Source: Symsagittifera roscoffensis (lineage: Eukaryota; Xenacoelomorpha; Acoela; Convolutidae). From it: DNA of 64,000 nt. Made by a program: the position numbers and the translations under genes. Of the stretch, positions 51,301 to 60,094 are shown one piece after another. Positions within the stretch are counted from its first letter, which is position 1; each line of letters opens with the position of its first letter. The notes under the pieces were generated by a model, which did not search any database, was not told the origin of the DNA, and was given only the letters and a program-made list of their open reading frames with translations. The stretch is taken from NCBI RefSeq assembly GCF_963678635.1, contig NC_087063.1, positions 3,448,580-3,512,579 on the forward strand. The letters are read 5' to 3'.

Positions 51301-54300
51301 CCACCAGGAAGCTCATCCAAAGGTTCCGTCCTCCCATGTGAAGGACCGTCACCGGTGTTCTTCCGGCTACGTAGATAGCTCCTCGATTTGCAGCGGCTAG
51401 TCGGAGATTCGTAGGAATCAGATCTTCCCGCGTGAAGCCCATTCTCTCCCAGGTTTTTATCGGCATCACACTTACCACCGCGCCTGTGTCCAGAAGCCCT
51501 GTGACTCCGATTTTTGTTCCGTTGGTGTCAAGCAGGTGTGCTGTCACATCTGCTTCATATCCAATATGTACCGCGTCTTGTTCCATCATGGCGTCATGGC
51601 CTATCCTGCGGACTTTGAGTTCCTCTTCACCCAAATAGATCTGCCCCATTTGGTCATCATCTGTTGTTATGTAAGTCCTGGTGTAGATGCTGATTCCATC
51701 CACGTTCAGCATTATTTGATACGGCCCATAGACCTCCAAGTAGCGTCCATGAAGTTTCTTCATGCGAGGGCCACCCGTCGTTAGTAGTGCTCGCACAGCT
51801 CTCGACTCAGTGCGTGGCTCCACCTGCCTCAGATAATCTGCATATGTGTCCAAATGCATTAAAGTGAACTCTGATGGTTCACTCAAATTTCTTATTACCT
51901 GGTGTCCAGCCACTGAGATTATCGACTGTATCTTCTTTCCCTGCGGCGCCATGCCGAACCTCTTACCGGAGATCACTTTAAGTTTCATATCTAAACTGCT
52001 TGGTGTTTTCGTCTCTTCGAACTCCGTTGCCTCGAAGGTATTCAGTTGCTCCTGAAGCTTTTCATTTTCCAGTTCAAGTTTCACTTTTTGTTCGATCTCT
52101 TTCGTCACCAATTCCTGCTGTACTCTATTTAAAGCATCCTTTGCGGCTGCCTTATAATCGATCTTGAAGTCATCGGCCGCAGATGCTGGTTCCGGTTCAC
52201 GTGCTTCTCCTGTTACCGCTTGCATTTTCTTTGCCGCCAGCTCTTGAGGTTTGTCCTTCCTGCGTGCCTCTGCTTCGTTTAAAAGTCGAGCCTTGCTTGC
52301 TTTCACTCCTGATAAAGCTTCTTCATGCCTTGGATGCTTGATGTCTGCCACTGCATCCCAGAATTGTGGACAGTCTGATTTAAAATGACCTTCCAAGTTG
52401 CAAAAGAAACACCTCGGGCCGAATTTCGCAATTACTCCTCTCATGAAATCCTCATGTTCCAACTCTGACGCATCTTCGTCCTCGAGGCTAAAGCCTATTG
52501 CTTTCATGCCTTGTTTATAAGCTGGGCATGCTGACACATGATGGTCTGTTGAACTACAATTAGCACAAGAGCGTCTCTTGTCCATATCGTCCCTCGGTTT
52601 GTACCAATTGTTCCCTTGGTTCGCTGGTCCGTTGTTAAAATTGCCATAATTGTTCTTGTAATATCCAGATCTCGAAGGAGGTTTCAGCAATAGATACTCT
52701 TTCGATTTGAGTCTCAACTCCTCCGGTGTTGGCGCATTAGTTGATAGTGGTGTGTAATGCGTTGCTAGCATCGTACGAAGTTCATCGTTTTTCACACCAT
52801 CGATGAATTTTGAGGCTACGGCCAGGTTCATCCTTCGATTTGACTCATCCGGTTGGCTGCGTCTTCTCAGCATTTCCAAATCATCGAGAAACTTGTCTAT
52901 AGTTTCATCTTCCCGCTGCCTCCGTTTCTCGAAGCGCATCATCGCCTGGTGCCCCTGCACCCCTGATCCGAAACGATTTAATAAAATTTCGAAGATTTTC
53001 TCAGCAGTGTCACGTTGATACTGTTTCTTGGCCATGACACAGTTCAGGGCTGTCCCTTCTAAGTTGCTGGTGAGCGCGCTGCATTCCTGTCTCTCAGACA
53101 AGTCTTCTTCCTCGAAATGCAGCTTCATTACCTCTATCCAGGTATCAATACAGCCATCAGATTCGTCTTTGTAGCATCTTGGTTTCTTAAAGACTCTTCT
53201 GGACTTTTCACTGCGTTCATTGGTTCTAGATAACCGCGTCAGGAATGTCTCCAAAGACCTGTTCAGGGGTTCAAATGCTGTGGCCATAGCCGTAGCATCC
53301 CTTGAGTGTCCCGCTTGAGTGTCCTCACACCTTGTCGAAGGCTCTGTGTGCGGTACATCCCTACAATCCGAATCACCATGAGCGTTTCCCGCTTGGCCCA
53401 TGTGACTCCTCCTCGGGCTTGTATGCCCCATGTTGCCAGAATCGCTTCTCCCGGTCGCATGTGTGCTTTGCGTTGGTCGTTCGTTCGAGGTTTGTTTGTT
53501 CCCCGTTGAACTCGTTCTACTGTTCGGGCCCCATGCTGTATTACTCCTTGTGGCATAGTATGATGAACTGCCCCTGCCTCTAGTGGATCCATATGTCTTC
53601 CTCCTTTGATGTTCATTGAAGTTCACCCTCGGTTCCCTGCTGGGACCTCCCGAGTTCGGCTCTCCTTCTTTTGGTCCACTCTTGCTGCTTAGTAGCCCGT
53701 CCAACCTATCCATGATAGCCTGCGTTCGCCTCTCCATCATCGCGTCTATCTTTGTGTCAAGAGACCCAAGAGACTGCTCTTGCTGAATTCTTAACTTCTC
53801 CATGTCGGCTCTTAAGCGTAACTCCCTCTGTTCCGCTTCTCTTGTCATTCGCGACAAGTTCCTCGTCATATGTTCGTCCGTTCTTTCTTTCAAGCGTTTT
53901 TCGCTTCTGTCAACTTCTTGTCTGTTGCGGTTTATTTCTTCCCGCAGACTTTCTCTTTCAATGTGAACTGCTCTTTCTAGTTCACTCATCCTTATCGACA
54001 TCTGTTCATTTTGTTCTCCTAAACTGCCCACTATGTTGTTTAAGGCTTCTTCTAGTGCTGCCCCGTTATCCACGAGTGGCGTCACTAGTGGCGGTGTAAC
54101 CCTGTCGGAGCCAGGTAACTTCGTGCTTGTCGAGATCCGGGCCTTGACTCTGTGCTTCAACGTCTTTTCATTATTTATTTCAGGATCCATTAACGCATTG
54201 CCGAGCCCTCTGGTTCTATTCTCTTCAGGTTGTGGCTCCGAACTTGTCCTAATCGCGAAGTCCTTTGACTGGCCCGGTGTGTTTGCCTCCTTACTTATCG

Positions 54301-54967
54301 TTGTCACTACACCAAATTTGTCCATGGTTCCAGTCTCTCTTCTGACGTGTGCCTCACTCTCCTGGATCGAACTATTGAGACTGACTTGAGATCCAAAGTC
54401 CCCTTGCTCCTCTTCATCCTCTTCCTCCTGGGACTCCCCATCGTTTCCTGCTCCCCCTCCCATGCTGAATGGAAAGATGTTTCCGAAGGTGTTCTTCATT
54501 CTTTCTGAGAACGATGATGAGGTTGTTTGTTTTCCAGTTCCGCTTGCCATCATAGTGTTGTCTGTCGGAGATCTTCTAGTTGCCGTTACTTCAGTTGAGA
54601 TGTCGGACAGTTCCGACATCTCCTCGCGATCCAATGTCCCGGTGGAAGTGGCGAAATCATGGCCTTGTTCTACCGGAGTAGACTCACTCGCCAGCCTTCT
54701 GCCTCTCCCTTCCAGTCCATTTACTCCCTGGTTGTCGTTCATGGTATGGTCCGTATTGACCTCCACTTCTAACAGTTCTCTTCGCTCTTCTGAGGTCTTC
54801 TGACTTCTCGTTTCAACCATTCTGCCTGAAACCGTCCCCCTTTTGTCAGACCGGGATCGCTTGATCCAATCCACAAAAGGATCGGTCATCGTTTTTCTTT
54901 GCTTTTCAGGTATGAATTTCCTAGAGCTATTACCTCGTTTTGGTATCCTCGACTTGTCTAAACTCAT
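45365..54967 (-). CDS. Gag-Pro-Pol polyprotein with C-terminal macro domain (3200 aa)
   Basis: One uninterrupted frame encodes all replication functions of the element. In order: a disordered N-terminus; a coiled coil (about 302-425); a Retrotrans_gag capsid region (about 600-770); two CCHC knuckles (CANCSSTDHHVSAC, about 800, and CFFCNLEGHFKSDC, about 852); an aspartic protease with LLDTGAVVSV (DTG about 1160); a reverse transcriptase (FCCDFRYLNAV about 1541, YVDD about 1645); an RNase H (VLDTDASV, about 1792); a long spacer; an integrase zinc finger (HDQMGHQG...CLSCQQ, about 2417-2455); an integrase core D-x58-D-x35-E (about 2481, 2540, 2576); and a GPFMITEV...ENIKPHN tail (to about 2752). 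An acidic extension leads to a macro-like domain (about 3050-3200). No frameshift separates gag from pol. The start is the ATG before MSLDKSRIPKRG. Confidence 0.93.
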   Translation of the reverse strand: MSLDKSRIPKRGNSSRKFIPEKQRKTMTDPFVDWIKRSRSDKRGTVSGRMVETRSQKTSEERRELLEVEVNTDHTMNDNQGVNGLEGRGRRLASESTPVEQGHDFATSTGTLDREEMSELSDISTEVTATRRSPTDNTMMASGTGKQTTSSSFSERMKNTFGNIFPFSMGGGAGNDGESQEEEDEEEQGDFGSQVSLNSSIQESEAHVRRETGTMDKFGVVTTISKEANTPGQSKDFAIRTSSEPQPEENRTRGLGNALMDPEINNEKTLKHRVKARISTSTKLPGSDRVTPPLVTPLVDNGAALEEALNNIVGSLGEQNEQMSIRMSELERAVHIERESLREEINRNRQEVDRSEKRLKERTDEHMTRNLSRMTREAEQRELRLRADMEKLRIQQEQSLGSLDTKIDAMMERRTQAIMDRLDGLLSSKSGPKEGEPNSGGPSREPRVNFNEHQRRKTYGSTRGRGSSSYYATRSNTAWGPNSRTSSTGNKQTSNERPTQSTHATGRSDSGNMGHTSPRRSHMGQAGNAHGDSDCRDVPHTEPSTRCEDTQAGHSRDATAMATAFEPLNRSLETFLTRLSRTNERSEKSRRVFKKPRCYKDESDGCIDTWIEVMKLHFEEEDLSERQECSALTSNLEGTALNCVMAKKQYQRDTAEKIFEILLNRFGSGVQGHQAMMRFEKRRQREDETIDKFLDDLEMLRRRSQPDESNRRMNLAVASKFIDGVKNDELRTMLATHYTPLSTNAPTPEELRLKSKEYLLLKPPSRSGYYKNNYGNFNNGPANQGNNWYKPRDDMDKRRSCANCSSTDHHVSACPAYKQGMKAIGFSLEDEDASELEHEDFMRGVIAKFGPRCFFCNLEGHFKSDCPQFWDAVADIKHPRHEEALSGVKASKARLLNEAEARRKDKPQELAAKKMQAVTGEAREPEPASAADDFKIDYKAAAKDALNRVQQELVTKEIEQKVKLELENEKLQEQLNTFEATEFEETKTPSSLDMKLKVISGKRFGMAPQGKKIQSIISVAGHQVIRNLSEPSEFTLMHLDTYADYLRQVEPRTESRAVRALLTTGGPRMKKLHGRYLEVYGPYQIMLNVDGISIYTRTYITTDDDQMGQIYLGEEELKVRRIGHDAMMEQDAVHIGYEADVTAHLLDTNGTKIGVTGLLDTGAVVSVMPIKTWERMGFTREDLIPTNLRLAAANRGAIYVAGRTPVTVLHMGGRNLWMSFLVVENLDDADQFILGRDFVRNFDVMIDLNNGLIRIRNPDRKYVKRPINRIITDENKLPVFLDRKVKLQLGQAVVAIFRMRNLNSLSDSKQVCLVPNPNSQSSVILGRSFSVTRNGLCVSVLLNTLDTTVSIQRGKKLGYALPMRTDYEETQNLKKYSVKDCPYHANKDKILKRINELKSIHKLFSMKSETDDGLSSCSNFPERPSSYELDSDKPVLPEIEHLKGKIGEGDFEKLRDLLNRNAEVFSKHKADIGCCNFVEHEIELEEGAVPHREGARRMTPHKSEACRAEIEMLLEYDMIEPSKSPWACGVVMAKKKGGQLRFCCDFRYLNAVTIKDAYPIPRIDESLSKLGDAKFFTTLDLGSAFWQVPLRKKDREKTGFACELGLYQWKRMPFGLCNATATFQRLMAQALTGVTKKYGNLLMCYVDDVVIATPTLEDHIDRLDEVFGCMKRAGLKCKPSKCEILRDSIKYLGRMVDRHGVRPDPDAVEAVLTWKAPRTDTQLMSFLGFANYYREFIKGYADKVYPMQKLMRNKGKKFEWNDEAQVAFENIKRELCEAPVLGMPTEKGMYVLDTDASVVAISGILHQEQEWNGRTVLRPIAYGSKVLSDTEMKYGAPKAEMFAVVTFVEKYRAYLGSAPFKLRVDNRALSWLKTYSMDQSYIGRWIVRLDGYHMIIEHRMRDKHQNADSLSKKTEFYERLEQKQANQAEVKEGFSFLDKETYEALPLTRWLDKSGHPIPGHPELPVEKAAEIKILSKEDPVPLDLLLRSNLVQQELSRMNINSLSLLDKTVQVTPQVMRMLGGLLEREVTRDDPEWTAAVASLTVSEKVKIMPSRQQHEENKRDCRTIVQQLVSSIPQEILTSTSYGRKEQGSSKRKKTVTFVDREKEGEEVEQNLLQDYLSGEKDEERNQQSQDQHPGQVNLSGESEIDEKIPDEKQDLENKVLYGEFRWMRRKYGHDLEERAVSSTTPSTDDKSESSRMETYSDRDSTSGSELSELAIHTLLVETRARNLDREVYQDPDSDRYLIPSERVFDNAADDLETIAVSKRSISLLPQKEVVRTDLQPFQQETQPLAKIWCVKMEEDTHQPNELNSQMRVMKTYLKARYRLSDLLRAQRNDRMTSNLKRWIKNGAPDKGDLEEDSYRILRQYFMQKEGRLYLNKDGIVACRRREEDKVLYKYNAIVLPQLYQTELLFRSHDQMGHQGIDKVYQRILKRFEWPGMKKACEKWVTACLSCQQVKDPRKLRFPLQSIESSEFNEVVQIDHQKICMTDSCYNQVLVMIDHFTKYAEAVPCITASAEETCDHLINTWIARHGCPMTFQSDNGTAFVGELTKELMRRSQVAQAHSTTYHPQTNGLVERQNRTLVSMLRVYCSRYMTDWDRYLPQVMGAYNSTQHSTTGVSPHMMLTGHEKSLPLTFFYPEYEGKKTSPQVYVRDVIRRQQELNDLCRRNTQQAQARQRKRFDKKAAGAKAYSVGDYVWVFQNVIPPKGTKKLLKKWRGPFMITEVHQEGRFYRLSTGRAAHYENIKPHNPSTEDWCIPADMEEGDYLMMDPACEVNEKGTREKNDGNEVVEEGTDTPLDLDPNEQIEADDETLPYAEEDWQDSEQTEVPKNMEPDLPFTMQTRQKDGTRLRKKYNPYGDDFVVDRIDLKKIVEEVVGLEEITVSQDIGIVDDHNDEWVDDWSKPEVEFDDEQQQSNEQDLTNLRVLEWLNEMTSDPEKTSVTIQDVDRESAKYIKTERDDPSWAAQEGQLLIPASNLDLIPGMRSTGTPMDIFVRGVGVGLTHTENLIIKKLRIARETGNLEAETGEEPKKPDIGRVVESYFNLPNEYSSNIILTDSDFILTNRTCAVAITADMSFRTALAADFKREYKNVEFLWKQRPGIGGVAALPPAVSQIPGKYLCFLVTRATEKQHVDPENLVLSLTRLRDFLVEMDVKELSLPVYDPNRGRLHPRELYALVHVIFSDTNIQVYLHKKYYLSIG

Positions 54968-55740
54968 TCTTTATTTGTCACTTTCCTATGCCTACTCTTG
55001 ACTCAATTGCTAGAGACCTTATAGTTTTATTAACAATAATAATGACACACAATAAATTTCACCAGATTCTATTAAATAGTGACCACGAATCCCTGTATGT
55101 TGTCAGAGTACAGTTTGTATAAAATTTATTCACACTAGCCGATTATCGGTCCAAAGATCTGGAAACTAGCACAATATGATGTTATCAGTCAATTTAAAAG
55201 ATAGTGTAGTCACTACCCAATCAAGCACAGTTTAGGTTGATTTAAAATCAAAAACAAGAATTATATATTGACACAATATGAATGTATATAAAAAAAATGT
55301 ATGTGTCTTGTACTCTTAGTCGGTCGCAGTACAATAGTCGAACTTGTCTTTTAAAGAAAAAGCTTTCCCTGCTTGGTGCTGCACCAAACAGACAAAACTT
55401 TGAAGGCAGTTATTTTCTCAAGTGGGCGTCTATTGCACCCACCGAGTACTGTGTTACCTATCTGCCTTCGGACTGCCCGAGCTAGACCTACTAAAATCCT
55501 CAGGGCAGTCACTTTCCCCAAAAACGTATTATGTTTCAATCCACACCAATGAGTCACGCTCTTTTTAATTTAGACTTAGTGTCGCGAATATCCGAGTTCG
55601 GACCTGTTTTGTATTAGTCTGGTTCTTTTTGAGAGGCAAGTTACCAGTGCAGTCACTGATACCTAGCCTGTGTATTAATAACCTAATACCTCTCGCTCTT
55701 TAGTCTTTCTTTCGTTTACCTAAGTCCTTAATAAAATAAT

Positions 55741-57390
55741 ACCCCTCCGGATTGGCACAAATAGGACCCTTCCGGACTGTCAGAATATAGACCCCTCCGG
55801 ATTGGGACCCCTCCGAGTTAGTTAATAGTAGACCCCTCCGGATTTGGACCCCTCCGAATTAGCGACTATAAGACCCTTCCGGATTCGGACCCCTCCGGTT
55901 TTGTGGAAAGTAGACCCCTCCGGATTCGGACCCCTCTGACTTCGGAGCCCTTAGCTCTGTCAAAGTAGCTTTTTGTAGTTTTCTTAATTTCAGCTTATAC
56001 CCCTCCGGATACGTTCTGCGTTGCTATTATGCTGTTTGAATTAACTGGGAAGGGTATAGGGTCCTTTCCTAGACCCCTCCGGATTGAAGTTAAGGCACTT
56101 ATTTGACAATTCACACTAACGGTGAAGGGTCTTATCACTTGCCTAATTTCGACTCTATTATGGTTGTCTTGTGCCTTCAGCCCTCCCTTTTTGTCTAGAA
56201 CTGTCTTAAGTTACTTAGTTCAATCGCTATCAACTTTTGGTAGGGGTATAAGGTTTTTTTAGAAAAATTTATAAAACGTGAAGGGTGTACCCCTCCGGAT
56301 TTGTGTAATTTGCTAAAAACAATCTCAAAAAATTTTCTCGCTCGCTTTTCCGAAAAATTTCTGATCCTATTAGTAAGCTCAGCTAATTTCTGATCTATTG
56401 GTACCAAGATCAACTCGATATGATCAGTAGTTCCAAAGTTGTTAACCAAAACGTCTTTTTTCCGAACTCAAAAAATTTTCTCTCTTATAGGTTCCGCCTA
56501 ACTTTTTCCGCAAATCTGGTCCTTTCGATCTAAAAATTATTGATCCGAGCTCAGAAGGCCTATACTCTTCTAGTTCAATGCAAAAGACCCGATCTAAAAC
56601 GCTATTGTAGAAAAAATTTGCGAAAAACTATGCTACCTGGACCCCTCCGGATTGATGAATCCACCAAATCAAACACGTTATGTTCGATTTCTCTGCAACC
56701 CGGAAGGCTTTCGGGTAGCGGATTTTAAGACTTGTAGATTCACTAGTGGACGTTGTCCGAACAACTATTTTTACTGTCCTACCTCAAAAATTTCAAAAAA
56801 TTTTCTAAATTTTTAGTGTTTCTTACTATCAAAAATTGGGAAAATTTGGTTTTTGGTACCAAACTAGTTCCAACCACTTCCGAACTAAAGTTAACCGGTT
56901 CTACTTGTTACAGTAGTGCAGTTACGATGTAACACACTAACTTAGCGCTTTTTTCCGTTTCAAAAAATATCGATATCTCAAAAATCGCGACTTGTGGGGG
57001 GATCAAAATATCGCTATTTTGACCCTAAAAACCGGTCTGTTTTCGTTGTTTTTCACTGAAAAATGATATAAGACTATTAATATAGGCTATATAAGTAATA
57101 ATATTAGTAATACTATACCCCTCCGGGTTTGTTTAATCTCCGAATTAAGGTGCTTAACTCGGATATTCGCAGTTCGGTGAAGGGTCACTACAGTGCAGCA
57201 CCGTCGAGCCCCCCACAGATTACTATCCTACTTTTTGTACCAAAAGGGATACAAAACTTGTTAACGATACCCAACAGTCGATTGTAGTTGTCGTTGAGCC
57301 TCTTCCTGTTGTTCCCTGTACTGCTTGCCGGATCGGTCTTCACCCCGGACCCTTCCGAATTGAGCGCAAATCAGCTGACCCTTCCGGATT
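55741..57390 (-). repeat. Leader repeat array, AATCCGGAGGGGT motif (about 17 copies)
   Basis: On the plus strand the unit is GACCCCTCCGGATT with small changes. Copies start near 55741, 55765, 55790, 55806, 55831, 55847, 55872, 55888, 55913, 55929, 55999, 56072, 56289, 56640, 57117, 57348 and 57377. They are dense at 55741-55940 and sparse beyond. Opposite-strand versions (CCGGAAGG) occur near 56700 and 57786 and in the LTR. Spacing is irregular, so this is a cluster of sites rather than a tandem satellite. It lies in the untranslated leader between the 5' LTR and the polyprotein start. A protein-binding array is the obvious reading. Confidence 0.8.
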
Positions 57391-57920
57391 GGGCGCAATT
57401 TATCATTAACGTGCTTAAATGCTCAAATAACCCTACAGTACAAGCCTCACAAACGGGCCACAAAATTGATCGTAACGATCCTGACTGATATAAATGCCTG
57501 TAACAACAATATATCTATCAACAACAAACGGTGGGGTTGAATCACATCTTGTCTGGGGGGATGATTTCTACTGATTTTTTACTTTTTTACTGTTTTTGGT
57601 TTTTTCGGTTATTTTTTTATGTTTTTTGTTTTTCTTGGGTACTATACTACTTTTTGTTTGGTTTTACTTATATCTTTAAGTGTTTTTGGTCACCAACCGC
57701 TCAGGGGACGAGGGGACGGCCGATCCCCCCACCCTTCCTGGTTTGTGAATTTTCGGTCTTAACTAGGTTAAAAAACTATTCACGGCAATCCGGAAGGCCT
57801 CCGCGTTCCGAACTACCCTTCCGCCCCGGCGGTTTAGGCCTAATAAGGGCGTTAATGTGAGCATCCGCTCGGCGCGGAGTGCTCGTTAACGGTTCTGCCG
57901 ATCATGATGTTAAAAAAGAA

Positions 57921-57938
57921 TAACACCCAGGAGCGCCA
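57921..57938 (-). other. Candidate tRNA primer-binding site
   Basis: In sense, 12 nt after the end of the 5' LTR, the sequence reads TGGCGCTCCTGGGTGTTA. TGG complements the CCA end of a tRNA, and TGGCGC is the start of several retroelement primer sites. I cannot match it to a specific tRNA without the genome's tRNA set. Confidence 0.45.
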
Positions 57939-57950
57939 TAAAAACATACA

Positions 57951-58870
57951 TGTAACATTCGCCCGGAAGATACATATCGACGGATAACAAAACTAAGTCT
58001 TAAGACGACTGGCTAGCGTCTAAACAGAGCTTTGCATGCTTTTCACCGTCTCTACCAAGCCAGTACTTTTCGGTGGTCTTTCCTACATCGGGTCGACAAA
58101 AACGTTACTGCTCTCCGGCTTCGACCAGAACGCTCAAATTAACTGAATTACATGCAAAAATAGTGAGCTCAAGGCTGGGTCTCAGTATCCCCAGACCACG
58201 AGGTCACTCCTAAAAACAGGGCTACTACTTATCATATTACTATTGTTTTTGTTCAGTAGATAAAAATCATCATCTCCATCGAAGATGGATCAACCCTTTC
58301 CCCCCTACTTCTAGCTTTTCATTCTTGTCAAAACGAATTAAGATCTTAATTAAATTCAAGTCAGGACATGACGGATGCTAAAATTCAATATAAGTTCATA
58401 AAAGTCCACGTCCCGAGACCCTTCCGGATTCTTGAATCCGGTGAATCAAGCTTCTTAATATCCAGTTCACAATAACTCGGAAGGCTGGGTTTTACCCTTC
58501 ACCGTTGCTCGCAACGGCCTTGCAACTATTGTAACAGCACAATAGTTGCAACTCGGAACGTCCTCTGCTGCTCGGTAGTTCGTTGTTGTTTTTTAGTCTC
58601 GATTTTCGTACTGTTCGTAATCGCAGATAAAGTTGTTTTGTTTCTTTCTGCTATTTTAGCTAAAATGGCCGTCTCTGACGTTTCTCAGAAATATGACGTC
58701 ATAATTCGAATTTTTAAAAATTAGAATTCCAGAATCTTCTAGCCTTCACCGTTTGGCTAATCGTTCAAATAACGTCCTTATCCGTTCTAAATCGCCAATC
58801 CGGAAGGCTTGCTGCTAAAATACCGAATTCTGCAGAGACTGCATTTTGGCCATTCTGGTCGAATGTCACA
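57951..58870 (-). repeat. 5' LTR (920 bp) with promoter-like features
   Basis: TG...CA ends. Its outer boundary (58870) abuts old LTR sequence and its inner boundary (57951) the leader. TGACGTCA lies at 58694-58701, about 170 nt into the LTR in sense, where a U3 enhancer would be. The hairpin pair is at about 58503-58551. The three differences from the 3' LTR indicate a recent insertion. Confidence 0.92.
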
Positions 58871-59700
58871 CTACCCAAGCCAGTTCATTGTGTAGTTGTC
58901 ATAACATCGGTTCGACAAAACCGTTACAACTGAAGGGATATCGGCCAAACCGCTCATATTAACCAAGTTATATGCAAAAAAATGAGCTAATAGCTGGGTC
59001 TCAGTATCCCCAGACCACAAGGTCATTCCTAAAACGGCTTTTGCTCAATCATTTTATTACTAATATTTTTGTTCAGTAGATAAATTGATCATATCCATCG
59101 GAGTTGGATCGACCTTTTCCCTCAACTCCTAGCTTCTCATTCTCTGAAAATGAACTTGATACTAATTTAAATTCAATTCAGGCCATTCCGGTAATCTAAA
59201 AACTGTTTTAAAAAAAGATTTACAGTCGCTCTCTAGTCCCCCTTACGAATTCTGAATCTGGATGAGGAGATGTCTTCTTCAAAAACAGGAAGGGTAGCAA
59301 AATTTATCTTCAGCCCTCATGATTCGAGTGACCTGCTCTCTAACGCTTGTAGCTGCAAAATCGTTACAAATCGGAGCGCTTTTCTTCATATACTGACGAC
59401 TATTTTTTTTCTCGTCTACAATATCCAGCATACGTCTGACTCCGATTAGCAAAATCATCTGTCTCATTCTCGTTTTTTTTTCATTTGTTGCGAAAATAAA
59501 ATTTGTTACATAAAAATCGAGAACTTTAAAACAACTATGTCAGTCCAAACTGACCCTCCGAGTTCGTTCATTTTGGCAAAGAAGACAGTTAATTATCAAA
59601 TTATCTGGCGTACTAATTCCAGATCGTACGCCAAAACTGCAACAGTTTAAGTTTAACCGTAACATGCATTTTTGGGTTAAATCTGGTCGAATGGCATACA
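58871..59700 (-). repeat. Right fragment of the older interrupted LTR
   Basis: It follows the young LTR's sequence from CTACCCAAGCCAG through CTGGGTCTCAGTATCCCCAGACCAC to ATCTGGTCGAATGGCATACA, with many substitutions and indels. Together with 38981-39082 it makes a complete but old LTR of about 930 bp. No internal old element is seen on either side, so it was probably a solo LTR. Confidence 0.75.
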
Positions 59701-60094
59701 ACTACAACAATTTTTTGTCAAGATTTGGTGTTTTTTGTGCGTTATCAGAAGTTTTCACAAACTCGGAGCAAAAAGATGATTTTGGCACAACCGACTTAAT
59801 TCAATTCAGAAAAACGAATATGAAAAAACAAAAAAAAACTTCAAATTTGCTTAGGTTCTTTTGAGAAAGGTCGAAAGTATCATAGTAACAGAGATTACAG
59901 TCTAAAGTCCCTTCATCAAATAATCCAGTCAAAATTCTTGCAATTTTCCAGATATGAAAGTGATAATGATAAAAAATAGATAATAGGTGATGATTATTTG
60001 TAATAGTAGATCTAATATGTTTGAAATTAAGAATAATTCTTCTGATGTATTTTCCATTTAAGCGGGTTAAGTTAAAATCAACCATCGTTGCTTG
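59701..60094. other. AT-rich spacer, no gene seen
   Basis: I see no coding similarity here. The end of the neighbouring copia remnant, possibly its LTR, may extend into it, but I could not find a matching second LTR. Confidence 0.35.

Larger units (their letters stand above)
39083..58870 (-). mobile_element. Giant Ty3/gypsy-type LTR retrotransposon, 19.8 kb
   Basis: In sense (minus) order: 5' LTR 58870-57951, candidate primer-binding site, a leader of about 3 kb with repeated motifs, a 3200-codon gag-pro-pol-macro frame (54967-45365), a short frame and a 1284-codon ORF2 (44953-40823), an 820 bp 3' untranslated region, a polypurine-like tract, and the 3' LTR 40002-39083. Domain order protease-RT-RNase H-integrase and the RT motif YVDD place it in Ty3/gypsy. 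The LTRs differ at three positions in 920, and the large frames are uninterrupted, so it is young. Typical gypsy elements are 5-10 kb. I describe the structure only and do not infer current activity. Confidence 0.93.

Noticed and set aside
55741-55940. Leader repeats as a CRISPR array
   Set aside because: Units are short, variable and irregularly spaced, there are no spacers of constant length, and the setting is a eukaryotic retrotransposon.
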